From positions 1 through 64,000 of the forward strand of contig CAZIQY010000001.1 in assembly GCA_964541605.1 (NCBI GenBank): a DNA stretch of 64,000 bases. Reading direction: 5' to 3'. Positions 8,255-16,378 of the stretch are shown piece after piece (position 1 is the stretch's first letter; each line of letters opens with the position of its first letter). Source of the DNA: CAZIQY01 sp964541605 (GTDB lineage Bacteria > Desulfobacterota > Syntrophia > Syntrophales > UBA2185). Both the position numbers and the translations under genes were made by a program. The notes beneath the pieces were generated by a model that was given only the letters and a program-made list of their open reading frames with translations, was not told the origin of the DNA and searched no databases.

Positions 8255-9145
8255 ATGGCAATACTTTTAGATAAAAACTCTCGTGTAGTCGTACAGGGAA
8301 TTACCGGTTCCGAAGGGACCTTTCATACCCGCGAATCGGTGAAATTCGGAACAAAAGTCGTCGCCGGGGTTACCCCGGGAAAAGGGGGAATGGACGTTGA
8401 TGGAATTCCCGTTTATAACCGGGTGGCCGATGCAGTAGAAAAACAGGGCGCCAATGTTGCCGCCTTGTACACGCCCGCGGCTTTCTCTGCTGATGCGATT
8501 ATCGAATCGATCGAAGCAGGAATCGGTCTCGTTGTGTGTATGACGGAAGGTATTCCCGTAACGGATATGATCAAGGTCAAGCAGGTACTGAAGACATCCA
8601 AAGCCCGGATGATCGGTTGCAACTGTCCGGGAATCACGACCCCCGGTGTGGGAAAGATCGGTTTTATGCCGAGCTTCATCCATAAGAAGGGCAATGTCGG
8701 CGTGATCTCAAGAAGTGGAACCCTGACCTACGAAGCGATCTGGCAGCTGACGAATCTGGGGATAGGCCAGACTACATCCATCGGTATTGGCGGTGATCCC
8801 ATTCCCGGCTCAGGTTTTGTTGATATGCTGGCACTGTACGAGAAAGATCCGGACACAGTCGCTCTCGTCATGATCGGCGAGATCGGTGGTACCGCCGAGG
8901 AAGAGGCCGCTGAATTTATCAAATCCAATCTTACCAAGCCGGTTGTATCTTTCATCGCCGGGAGAACCGCCCCTCCGGGGAGAAGAATGGGCCATGCCGG
9001 CGCCATCATCTCGGGTGGAAAAGGCACAGCAGACGAAAAATTCAAGGCGCTGGAAGCAGCAGGTGTCATCGTCGAGAAAAACCCGGCTGAAATCGGCAAA
9101 AGGATACAGGAAGTTCTTGCTAAAAAACCTAAAAAGAAAAAGTAG
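8255..9145 (+). CDS. sucD: Succinyl-CoA ligase, alpha subunit
   Basis: A 296-aa partner of SucC. It has an N-terminal CoA-binding Rossmann domain ([16 protein letters not shown]) and a C-terminal ligase domain. The phosphorylated histidine is H247 in [14 protein letters not shown]. The start is the ATG at 8255 behind AAAGGGTGAG; a TTG two codons earlier is less likely. The C-terminus is lysine-rich (KKPKKKK). It ends about 115 bp before the methylmalonyl-CoA epimerase gene. Confidence 0.97.
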   Translation: MAILLDKNSRVVVQGITGSEGTFHTRESVKFGTKVVAGVTPGKGGMDVDGIPVYNRVADAVEKQGANVAALYTPAAFSADAIIESIEAGIGLVVCMTEGIPVTDMIKVKQVLKTSKARMIGCNCPGITTPGVGKIGFMPSFIHKKGNVGVISRSGTLTYEAIWQLTNLGIGQTTSIGIGGDPIPGSGFVDMLALYEKDPDTVALVMIGEIGGTAEEEAAEFIKSNLTKPVVSFIAGRTAPPGRRMGHAGAIISGGKGTADEKFKALEAAGVIVEKNPAEIGKRIQEVLAKKPKKKK

Positions 9146-9151
9146 GCCGGT

Positions 9152-9169
9152 CGTTATCGCTTGATAACG
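9152..9169. other. Small stem-loop after sucD
   Basis: A perfect 7-bp stem CGTTATC / GATAACG with GCTT loop, 6 bp after the sucD stop. No T-run follows, so it is not an obvious terminator; it may protect the sucCD mRNA 3' end. Confidence 0.5.
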
Positions 9170-9260
9170 GGCAGGCATGCAAAGTTATATGCGGATATGA
9201 AGTAAATTTTTGGACCTTCAGAAAACTATAACGTATAACTTTTAAGGATATAAGGAGGTC

Positions 9261-9668
9261 ATGATGAAGATTACAAGAGTAGACCATATCGGCGTTGCAG
9301 TGAACAGCATTGACGCGGCCCTCAAGTTTTTCAGGGATACACTGGGGCTGAAACTGGAAGGCAGTGAAACCGTTGCCGAACAAAAGGTAACAACGTCGTT
9401 TCTCCCCGTAGGCGATACGGAAGTGGAGCTTTTACAGTCCACCGCCCCGGACGGTCCTATTGCAGGTTTTATTGAAAAGAAAGGTGAAGGCGTTCAGCAC
9501 ATTGCGTTCCTTGTCGATGACATCGAAGCGGCCTTGAAGGAACTGGAAGCCAAAGGGGTCCGCCTGATCGATAAGGTCCCCCGAATGGGAGCCGGCGGGA
9601 AAAAGATCGCCTTCCTCCACCCGAAGGATACAAATGGCGTATTAGTGGAACTCTGTCAGAAAATATAA
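9261..9668 (+). CDS. mce: Methylmalonyl-CoA epimerase
   Basis: Interconverts (2S)- and (2R)-methylmalonyl-CoA, linking the carboxyltransferase product to methylmalonyl-CoA mutase. The 135-aa protein is a vicinal-oxygen-chelate fold with two repeats. Visible metal-site elements are the N-terminal VDHIGVAV histidine, the HIAFLVDD histidine and the glutamate in GVLVELCQ near the C-terminus. AAGGAGG precedes two consecutive ATGs (9261 and 9264); the second has better spacing. It sits between sucCD and the 12S subunit gene, exactly as expected for a propionate operon. Confidence 0.95.
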   Translation: MMKITRVDHIGVAVNSIDAALKFFRDTLGLKLEGSETVAEQKVTTSFLPVGDTEVELLQSTAPDGPIAGFIEKKGEGVQHIAFLVDDIEAALKELEAKGVRLIDKVPRMGAGGKKIAFLHPKDTNGVLVELCQKI

Positions 9669-9696
9669 CAACTATAAAAAATAGAGGAGAGAAGGA

Positions 9697-11250
9697 ATGA
9701 GTGAAAAACCTCCAAAAATTCAGGAATTAGAAAGACGTGAAGCCATTGCCATGGCCCAGGGCGGGCCGAAGGCAATCGCGAAGCAGCACGAAGGCGGCAA
9801 GCTCACGGCGAGAGAGAGGATCGGCCTCCTGTTCGATCCGGGCACGTTTGTGGAAACGGACCTGTTCATGCGCCACCGCTGTACCGACTTTGGCATGGAC
9901 AAAGTCGAAGTGCCTGCGGAAGCGGTCATCACGGGGTACGGAAAGGTAAACGGTCGAACGGTATTCGCCTTTTCCCAGGATTTTACCGCCCGTGCCGGAT
10001 CGCTGGGCGAGATGCACTCCAAGAAGATCTGCAAGGTCATGGATCTTGCGGTCAAGACGGGAGCGCCCTGTGTCGGTTTCAATGACTCCGGCGGCGCCAG
10101 GATTCAGGAAGCCGTGGATTCCCTCGCCGGTTACGGTCAGATTTTCTATCGCAACTCCTGCGCATCGGGCACCATTCCCCAGATATCAGCCATCATGGGA
10201 CCCACAGCGGGAGGCGCCGTGTATTCGCCGGCCATGACTGACTGGATCTTCATGACCAAGAACTCCAGCTACATGTTCATTACCGGCCCCGACGTCATCA
10301 GGGCCGTGACGGGAGAGATCATCGATTTCGAAGGTCTGGGGGGCGCCATGACCCATAACACCAAGAGCGGCGTTGCCCACTTCGCCTGCGAAAGCGATGA
10401 AGACAACATCAATCAGATCAAGAAGCTTCTGAGTTTCCTCCCTTCGAACAACATGGAAGATCCGCCCTATGTGGATACCGGGGACGACCCGAACCGGCTT
10501 GATTACAGTCTGGACACGCTCGTGCCCGATTCCCCAAATAAAAATTATGACATGAAGATCCTCATCGGTTCACTGTGCGACAACGGCGATTTCATGGAAC
10601 CCCATATGTACTTCGCCCGGAACATGATTGTGGCCTTCGGCCGCATGGGCGGTCATACGGTCGGCTTCATCGCCAACCAGCCCGCCTGGCTTGCCGGCTG
10701 TCTGGATGTTGACGCGTCGGACAAGGCGACAAAATTCATCCGTTTCTGCGATGCCTTCAATATTCCCATGATTACCATCGCCGATGTTCCCGGCTATCTG
10801 CCCGGAACGGACCAGGAGTGGAGGGGCATCATCCGTCACGGCGCAAAGCTTCTGTGGTGCTACTCGGAAGCGACAGTACCGAAGATCACCCTGGCCACCC
10901 GGAAGGACTACGGCGGATCCTATCTCGCCATGTGCAGCCGCGATCTGGGCGCCGATCTGGTCATCGCCTGGCCGACGGCAGAGATGGCGGTTATGGGCGC
11001 GGCAGGAGCATGCAACATCATCTTCCGGAAAGAAATTAAGGGAGCGGCAGACCCGGCAGCCATGCGAGCGGCAAAAATCAAGGAATACGAGGATGCCTTC
11101 TGTAATCCCTATGCGGCAGCGGGCAGAGGCTATGTGGATGCGGTGCTTCGGCCCCACGAGACCCGTCGTTTCATCATTCGCGCGCTCGATATGCTGAGGT
11201 CCAAGCGGGAAACCAGGCCACCGAAGAAACACGGCAACATTCCCATGTAG
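9697..11250 (+). CDS. mmdA: Methylmalonyl-CoA carboxyltransferase, 12S subunit (propionyl-CoA carboxylase beta type)
   Basis: A 517-aa acyl-CoA carboxylase carboxyltransferase with N- and C-terminal crotonase-like halves. Visible features are GGPKAIAKQHEGGKLTARER, the oxyanion-hole segments DSGGARIQEAVDSLAGYG and GPTAGGAVYSPAM, and in the C-half TIADVPGYLPGTDQEW and GAAGACNIIFRKEI. It moves a carboxyl group between biotin and propionyl-/methylmalonyl-CoA. With the biotinyl 5S-type subunit at 11603 and no biotin carboxylase nearby, a transcarboxylase or decarboxylase role is favoured over ATP-dependent propionyl-CoA carboxylase, but the sequence alone cannot separate these. Confidence 0.93.
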   Translation: MSEKPPKIQELERREAIAMAQGGPKAIAKQHEGGKLTARERIGLLFDPGTFVETDLFMRHRCTDFGMDKVEVPAEAVITGYGKVNGRTVFAFSQDFTARAGSLGEMHSKKICKVMDLAVKTGAPCVGFNDSGGARIQEAVDSLAGYGQIFYRNSCASGTIPQISAIMGPTAGGAVYSPAMTDWIFMTKNSSYMFITGPDVIRAVTGEIIDFEGLGGAMTHNTKSGVAHFACESDEDNINQIKKLLSFLPSNNMEDPPYVDTGDDPNRLDYSLDTLVPDSPNKNYDMKILIGSLCDNGDFMEPHMYFARNMIVAFGRMGGHTVGFIANQPAWLAGCLDVDASDKATKFIRFCDAFNIPMITIADVPGYLPGTDQEWRGIIRHGAKLLWCYSEATVPKITLATRKDYGGSYLAMCSRDLGADLVIAWPTAEMAVMGAAGACNIIFRKEIKGAADPAAMRAAKIKEYEDAFCNPYAAAGRGYVDAVLRPHETRRFIIRALDMLRSKRETRPPKKHGNIPM

Positions 11251-11280
11251 AAATAAAATGACACAGAAAAGGAATTTCGT

Positions 11281-11484
11281 ATGGAATCAATAGATCCAAA
11301 AGTGATGGCGGCCATCTCAGCCGCGATAGGCGCCTATCTGGAAGAAGAAGCAGCGGCCGCAATGGCGGCACAGGCAGCGGCAGCGGCTGCCGCTCCGCCA
11401 TTTGCAACCGTTAATCTTTGGGCAATAGCCGGACGGATGGACATGACGCTGCAGAGGCGGTCCTGGCAGATGCGGATGTATTAG
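11281..11484 (+). CDS. Small Ala-rich carboxyltransferase/decarboxylase subunit (MmdD/E-like)
   Basis: A 67-aa protein: acidic helical N-terminus (ESIDPKVMAAISAAIGAYLEEE), an alanine/proline linker (about residues 24-40), then a conserved tail ending NLWAIAGRMDM. This plan resembles the small delta/epsilon chains of sodium-pumping methylmalonyl-CoA decarboxylases, which help bring the carboxyltransferase and biotin subunits together. It has no transmembrane helix. The AAAGGAAT ribosome binding site and position between the 12S and 5S-type genes (30 bp after mmdA) support a real gene. Function is inferred from family and context. Confidence 0.75.
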   Translation: MESIDPKVMAAISAAIGAYLEEEAAAAMAAQAAAAAAAPPFATVNLWAIAGRMDMTLQRRSWQMRMY

Positions 11485-11602
11485 ATCTTTGTCAGATTGA
11501 GCAGAGGCAAGTACGGCCGAATTGCTGATATAATGGTAAAGAAGTCAAGTTTATTGAAATATAAAAATAAAGAATAATAATTTCAGGAAAGGAAATTTAC
11601 TT

Positions 11603-13519
11603 ATGGCAGAGAAGAAGAAAGAAACAAAAACCCCTTTGAAGATTTGTGATACCACATTCAGGGATGGCCATCAGTCTTCACTGGCGACGAGAATGAGAAC
11701 CAAAGACATGGAGCCGCTTGCGGAGAGGATGGATCAGGTGGGATGGTGGTCCATGGAGACCTGGGGAGGGGCTACCTTTGATGTGCCCACCCGGTTTCTC
11801 AACGAGGACCCCTGGGATCGGATAAGGACACTAAAAAAGTTTCTCAAAAAGACACCCCAGCAGATGCTCCTTCGGGGCCAGAATGTTGTTGGGTATCGGA
11901 ACTACGCTGACGATGTGGTAAGAGAATTCGTTCTGTATGCAGCGGAGTGCGGGATTCAGGTATTCCGCGTCTTCGATGCGGTGAACGACACGAGAAACTT
12001 CGAGGCACCCTTCAGGGCGATCAAGGAGACCGGACAGCACATTCAGGGTTCCCTTTGCTACTCCCTGACCCAGAGGAGAATGGGAGGGCCTGTTTACAAC
12101 CTCGAATACTATGTTGAAAAAGCAAAAATCATCGAAAAGATGGGTGCTAACTCCTTCTGTATCAAGGATATGGCAGGGATGATCTCTCCCTATGATGCAT
12201 ATGACCTCATAACGGCATTGAAGAAGGAGCTTAAAATACCCGTACATCTTCATACCCACTACACCAGCGGGCAGGGATCCATGTCCATTCTGAAAGCCGC
12301 TGAGGCAGGAGTGGATATTGTATGCTGCGCTCTCGCACCCTTTGCCCTCCGATCTTCTCAACCAGCTATCGAGCCTATTCTCGTGACCCTCGAAGGCACA
12401 CCGCGGGATACGGGCCTCAATTTGGAGTTGATATTTGAGATCGGTCAAGATCTGGAGAAAATCGCTCCTGTGTACCGCCGTTTTCTGGATACGACAAAAC
12501 AGGCAGTTATCGACGTTGGCGTGCTCATCCATCAGGTCCCCGGCGGTATGACCACCAATCTGGTGAATAATTTGAGGGATGCCAATGCCCTCCACCGTAT
12601 CGGTGAGGTTCACAAGGAACTTCCCGATACCCGTAGAGAACTTGGGTATCCGCCTCTGGTTACACCTACCAGTCAGATCGTGGGAATCCAGGCCGTGATG
12701 AACGTGTTGATGGGCCGCTACAAGATGATTTCCAAAGAGGTCAAGGATTACTGCTTCGGTCTCTATGGTAAACCGCCCGCACCCATTGATCCCGAAGTGC
12801 AGAAGATGTGCCTCAAGGGGTATCCCCGTGGCGAGACCCCCATGACAAACCGTGCCGCAGACGCCTTAGAGCCGGAAATGGAAAAGGCAAAAGAGGCGAC
12901 AAAAGATATCGCTAAGAACCTGGGTGACGTGCTGATCTATGCCCTCTATCCGCAGACGGGTTTGAGATTCCTGAAGTGGAAGTACGGCCTGGAGCCGATT
13001 CCCAAAGAAGTCCTTCCGGTCACCCTGGACGATGTGAAGCGGGAAGACGATTTGATCAAGAAGGCCCTGTGCGGCGACCTCGTGGAAAAACCGAAGAAGG
13101 TAGCCCCGGAAAAAGGCGAAGGCATCCGGAAATTCAATGTTTTTGTCGATGAAGCCTACTATGCCGTGGAAGTGGAATCTGAAGGAGGGGCCATTATCGC
13201 AGCTCCTGTAGTTGCCGCAGCACCGAGACCCGCAGCACCGAGACCCGCAGCAGCACCTGCAGCAGCGGCAGCACCGAAACCCGCAGCAGCACCCGCAGCA
13301 GGAGGAGCTGGCGCTATTACAGCGCCTATGCCCGGATTGATCATTGAGGTTCCCGTTAATGTCGGCGATAAGGTGAAGTCAGGTCAGGTGGTGGTCATTT
13401 TAGAGGCCATGAAGATGCAGAATCCTCTCAATGCTCCGATGGACGGGGAAGTGAAGGGTGTCTTTGTAAAAGCCGGTGATTCTGTGGCAGTGAACCAGGT
13501 ATTGGTTGAAATTGGATAA
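11603..13519 (+). CDS. Biotin-carrying carboxyltransferase (5S + 1.3S fusion; pyruvate carboxylase B / oxaloacetate decarboxylase alpha type)
   Basis: A 638-aa fusion. Residues about 10-280 form the HMGL-like TIM barrel (CDTTFRDGHQSS motif, metal-site HLHTHYTSG, catalytic lysine in SFCIKDMAG). Residues about 290-500 are the conserved carboxylase domain (PYC_OADA). A 60-residue Ala/Pro linker then leads to a biotinyl domain with K604 in EAMKM, 35 residues from the end. It transfers carboxyl between oxaloacetate/pyruvate and biotin. With the neighbouring 12S and small subunits it most likely forms methylmalonyl-CoA:pyruvate transcarboxylase. No membrane beta subunit of a sodium-pumping decarboxylase is encoded nearby. 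AGGAAAGGA precedes the ATG. Confidence 0.93.
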   Translation: MAEKKKETKTPLKICDTTFRDGHQSSLATRMRTKDMEPLAERMDQVGWWSMETWGGATFDVPTRFLNEDPWDRIRTLKKFLKKTPQQMLLRGQNVVGYRNYADDVVREFVLYAAECGIQVFRVFDAVNDTRNFEAPFRAIKETGQHIQGSLCYSLTQRRMGGPVYNLEYYVEKAKIIEKMGANSFCIKDMAGMISPYDAYDLITALKKELKIPVHLHTHYTSGQGSMSILKAAEAGVDIVCCALAPFALRSSQPAIEPILVTLEGTPRDTGLNLELIFEIGQDLEKIAPVYRRFLDTTKQAVIDVGVLIHQVPGGMTTNLVNNLRDANALHRIGEVHKELPDTRRELGYPPLVTPTSQIVGIQAVMNVLMGRYKMISKEVKDYCFGLYGKPPAPIDPEVQKMCLKGYPRGETPMTNRAADALEPEMEKAKEATKDIAKNLGDVLIYALYPQTGLRFLKWKYGLEPIPKEVLPVTLDDVKREDDLIKKALCGDLVEKPKKVAPEKGEGIRKFNVFVDEAYYAVEVESEGGAIIAAPVVAAAPRPAAPRPAAAPAAAAAPKPAAAPAAGGAGAITAPMPGLIIEVPVNVGDKVKSGQVVVILEAMKMQNPLNAPMDGEVKGVFVKAGDSVAVNQVLVEIG

Positions 13520-13531
13520 ATATAAATAATC

Positions 13532-13696
13532 ATGCGTTCCATCCCTTTTAAAGGGAAAATGGAAGCGGCCTTTGATGACCTGGGACCTGAGGCCGTTCGC
13601 AGACTTGAGGTAGAGAATTTCCCGGTCATTGTCATCAATGATACGAAGGGGAATGATCTATACATCGAAAATGTTAAGAAATATAAGAGAGATTGA
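13532..13696 (+). pseudogene. C-terminal remnant of a fumarase beta subunit (54 codons)
   Basis: The reading frame from ATG 13532 gives 54 residues containing LGPEAVRRLEVENFPVIVI and then NDTKGNDLY. This matches the end of class I fumarase/tartrate dehydratase beta chains and aligns with the C-terminus of the intact fumarase at 1622 ([25 protein letters not shown]). Only the last part of the domain is present; nothing of the N-terminal parts is found upstream, where the transcarboxylase gene ends 12 bp before. The stop codon lies within the terminator stem that follows. It is most simply a deletion relic of a two-subunit fumarase that once preceded sdhA. A translated mini-protein cannot be excluded; there is no good ribosome binding site. 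Confidence 0.75.
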
Positions 13697-13728
13697 TCTT
13701 TAACAGAAAAAGTCTCTCTCCATTTTTT
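13686..13728 (+). terminator. Rho-independent terminator of the transcarboxylase unit
   Basis: AGAGAGA (13686-13692) pairs with TCTCTCT (13713-13719), with further CTTT/AAAG pairing inside, followed by CCATTTTTT. The 5' arm overlaps the last codons of the fumarase remnant. Confidence 0.65.
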
Positions 13729-13739
13729 ACTTAACAACA

Positions 13740-13771
13740 GGCATAAGCATCGTAACCCGATGCCTTATGCC
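13740..13771 (+). promoter_or_regulatory. Stem-loop in the sdhA leader
   Basis: GGCATAAGCATCG pairs with CGATG-C-CTTATGCC (one bulged C) around a 5-nt loop, ending 14 nt before the sdhA ATG. The space between hairpin and ATG lacks a clear Shine-Dalgarno sequence. The structure could influence translation start of sdhA or be a processing site. Confidence 0.5.
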
Positions 13772-13785
13772 ATTGAAACAATTGG

Positions 13786-15534
13786 ATGGTAGCTATGGGA
13801 AATATGAAGACTAATGAAGTAGAGGTTTTTACACATGATGTCTTGATTTTCGGAACCGGCTTGGCCGGTCTTCGTGCAGCAGTGGAGATTGCCCGGAAAT
13901 CCAAAGACACCATCAACATGGCTCTCGTATCGAAGGTTCAAATCCAGCGCCCCCACTCCGTGTGTGCTGAGGGTGGTTCTGCGGCCGTGATGAGAGAGGA
14001 AGAAGGAGACAGCTTAGAGCTTCATGCATGGGACACCAATAAGGGTGCCGATTTCCTGGCCGATCAGGACGTAGTTGATCGATTCGTGGAAACCAGCCCT
14101 AAGGAGATCCTGCTACTTGATCACTGGGGGATGCCATGGTCTCGGTACCCAGATGGCAGACTGATGCAGCGGCCTTTCGGAGGGCACAGTTACCCAAGAG
14201 CCACAATGGCAGCGGACAAAACGGGTTTCTTTGAGGTTCAGACCCTTTATGACACCCTGATGCAGTATAAAAATTTCGCCCGTTACGACGAATTTTTTGC
14301 CACCTCCATTTTATCTGAGGATGGCGTATTTGCCGGGATTACCGGCATCGATATGGCCACCGGTAAATTCAAGGTTATAAGAGGGAAGGCCATGCTTATC
14401 GCCTCCGGGGGCTTAGGAACCCTGTATGGATTCACCACCTATTCACAAACCGTCAGCGGTGACGGCCATGCCATCGCATATAGGGCAGGTTTGAATATTG
14501 AGGACCCGGAATTTCTCCAGTTTCATCCCACAGGCCTGATCCCCTCCGGTATTTTGATGACGGAGGCCTGCCGCGGCGAGGGAGGATACCTGAAAAATAA
14601 CAAGGGCGAACGCCTCATGGAAAAGTATGCTGCAAAATTTATGGAACTGGCGCCGCGCGACATCGTATCCCGTTCCGAAATCACCGAGATCAAAGAAGGG
14701 AGAGGGTTTAAAGGCCCCGCAGGGCTGGATTTCATTCACCTTGACCTGACCCATTTGGGTGCCAAGAAAATCAATCAGGCATTGCCTTTAATCCGCGAAG
14801 TTTGTATCAAGTATCGCGGCATCGATCCGATCACCGAACCCATTCCGGTTCGGCCCGTTGCCCACTACAGCATGGGCGGAATTGAGGCGGACATCAACGG
14901 CGCCACCAAAATGAAGGGAGTATGGGCAGCCGGTGAAGTTGCCTGCCACTCTATGCATGGAGCCAATCGCCTTGGTTGCAATTCCACTGCCGAATGTCTC
15001 GTCTGGGGAGGAATTACGGGAGAAGAGATCGTGAAATATATGCAATCCGGTTCTTCTTTAATGAAAGTTCCAGACGATCAGGTCAAAGCAGAGAAAAAAC
15101 GGATTTTTGAGGATATCCTTCAGAAAAAAGGAACGGAAAACCTGTACGATATCAAACGCGAACTGCGAACGGCAATGGATCAGTATGCCGGCGTGTACCG
15201 GACAGGCGAAGAAATGACTGCCGGTCTGAAGAAGATCAAAGAATTAAAGCAGCGTTATGAGAAAATCTATGTTGCCGATAAGGGTTCCGTCTATAACACC
15301 AACCTGATCAATGCCATGGAAATACAGAATCTTCTTGACCTTGCCGAGATGCTGCTTATGGCAGCCTTGGTCAGGGAAGAGTCACGGGGCGGGCATGCCC
15401 GTTACGATTTCCCGAAGCGGGATGATGAGAAGTGGCTCAAACACACATTGGTCTCCTACAGCAAGGAAGGGCCGAAACTGTCTTACAAACCGGTAACAAT
15501 CACCAAGTGGAAGCCGGTTGAGCGTAAATATTAG
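13786..15534 (+). CDS. sdhA: Succinate dehydrogenase/fumarate reductase flavoprotein subunit
   Basis: A 582-aa flavoprotein of the membrane-bound complex that oxidises succinate to fumarate (an uphill step with menaquinone in propionate syntrophs). The FAD-binding Rossmann motif is FGTGLAGLRAA (about residues 22-32); the probable covalent-FAD histidine is H57 in RPHSVCAEGG; active-site segments are QFHPTG, EACRGEGGYL and HYSMGGIEAD, and the C-half has HSMHGANRLGCNS. The start among three nearby in-frame ATGs (13786, 13795, 13804) is uncertain because no strong ribosome binding site is visible. The order sdhA-C-D-B is tight, with 11 bp to sdhC. Confidence 0.95.
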   Translation: MVAMGNMKTNEVEVFTHDVLIFGTGLAGLRAAVEIARKSKDTINMALVSKVQIQRPHSVCAEGGSAAVMREEEGDSLELHAWDTNKGADFLADQDVVDRFVETSPKEILLLDHWGMPWSRYPDGRLMQRPFGGHSYPRATMAADKTGFFEVQTLYDTLMQYKNFARYDEFFATSILSEDGVFAGITGIDMATGKFKVIRGKAMLIASGGLGTLYGFTTYSQTVSGDGHAIAYRAGLNIEDPEFLQFHPTGLIPSGILMTEACRGEGGYLKNNKGERLMEKYAAKFMELAPRDIVSRSEITEIKEGRGFKGPAGLDFIHLDLTHLGAKKINQALPLIREVCIKYRGIDPITEPIPVRPVAHYSMGGIEADINGATKMKGVWAAGEVACHSMHGANRLGCNSTAECLVWGGITGEEIVKYMQSGSSLMKVPDDQVKAEKKRIFEDILQKKGTENLYDIKRELRTAMDQYAGVYRTGEEMTAGLKKIKELKQRYEKIYVADKGSVYNTNLINAMEIQNLLDLAEMLLMAALVREESRGGHARYDFPKRDDEKWLKHTLVSYSKEGPKLSYKPVTITKWKPVERKY

Positions 15535-15545
15535 GGGGAAGAAAG

Positions 15546-15983
15546 ATGGGAAATAAACAATTTGATAACCATTTGGGAATAGTTGGGTGGCTCGGCGGTG
15601 GCCGCTGGGGTTTGGAGCGGTATCTTTATATTTTGCACCGTCTAACAGGGCTCGGAATCCTCATGTTCTTCTTATTACATATATTTGCAAGCTCTGTCAG
15701 AATGTATGGTCCGGAAAGCTGGAATGCCGCCATGGCGATTCTTAAGAATCCCGTTTTCAAGCTGGGAGAATTCTTTGTCTTTGTGGCGTTTGCTTTCCAT
15801 GCGCTGAATGGCATCCGTCTCATTCTCATTGAGCTGGGGCTGGCCGTAGGGAAAGCCGAAGAGCCGATATTTCCATACAAGTCATCTCTTAACAATCAGA
15901 AACCCTTGATGCTGGTGGTGATGGTGATTTGCGCCATCCTTATCCTGGCTGGAGGGTACAATACTTTCTTTGGAAGTCATTAG
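15546..15983 (+). CDS. sdhC: Succinate dehydrogenase cytochrome b subunit (SdhC)
   Basis: A 145-aa membrane anchor with three predicted helices (about residues 32-53, 74-96 and 118-140). Candidate haem-ligand histidines are in YILHRLTG, FLLHIFAS and AFHALNGIR, the last being the family hallmark. It anchors SdhAB and passes electrons to the quinone pool with SdhD. RBS GGGGGAAGAAAG precedes the ATG. Confidence 0.9.
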   Translation: MGNKQFDNHLGIVGWLGGGRWGLERYLYILHRLTGLGILMFFLLHIFASSVRMYGPESWNAAMAILKNPVFKLGEFFVFVAFAFHALNGIRLILIELGLAVGKAEEPIFPYKSSLNNQKPLMLVVMVICAILILAGGYNTFFGSH

Positions 15984-15993
15984 GGAGGTCGTC

Positions 15994-16365
15994 ATGAGGG
16001 AAACCGCATATTGGGCGTGGTTTATCATTGCAGCAATCGTGATTCTGGTCTTTGCAGGATTGCATATGACAGTTATGCATCTGTCGGTGCTTGGGGTTTT
16101 CAATCCTGAAGGCGGCGCCGTCACGGACTGGGGAAACGTTGCCTTCCGAAGTCAGAATCAGTTCCTTGCTTTTTCCTATATAATCCTGCTGGGCGCCGCT
16201 TTATACCACGGGTTTTATGGGTTGCGAACGATTGTGTTTGAACTGGGGCCGAAAAAATCCTTTCAGGATACATTCACCGTTTTATTGTGGATAGTCGGGC
16301 TTATTCTTTTCGGTATAGGCACATATTCAGCCATTGCGGCAAAAGCACTGGAAACAGCACTATAG
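15994..16365 (+). CDS. sdhD: Succinate dehydrogenase membrane anchor (SdhD)
   Basis: A 123-aa protein with three predicted transmembrane helices (about residues 7-28, 58-80 and 90-115). Histidines in AGLHMTVMHLSV and in ALYHGFYGLR are candidate haem/quinone residues; the latter parallels the FHALNGIR motif of SdhC. The ATG at 15994 was chosen because it follows GGGAGG by 6 nt; a start at 15970 would overlap sdhC. Two separate anchor genes show this is an SdhABCD-type complex rather than one with a single di-haem anchor. Confidence 0.88.
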   Translation: MRETAYWAWFIIAAIVILVFAGLHMTVMHLSVLGVFNPEGGAVTDWGNVAFRSQNQFLAFSYIILLGAALYHGFYGLRTIVFELGPKKSFQDTFTVLLWIVGLILFGIGTYSAIAAKALETAL

Positions 16366-16378
16366 GAAGGATGAAAAA

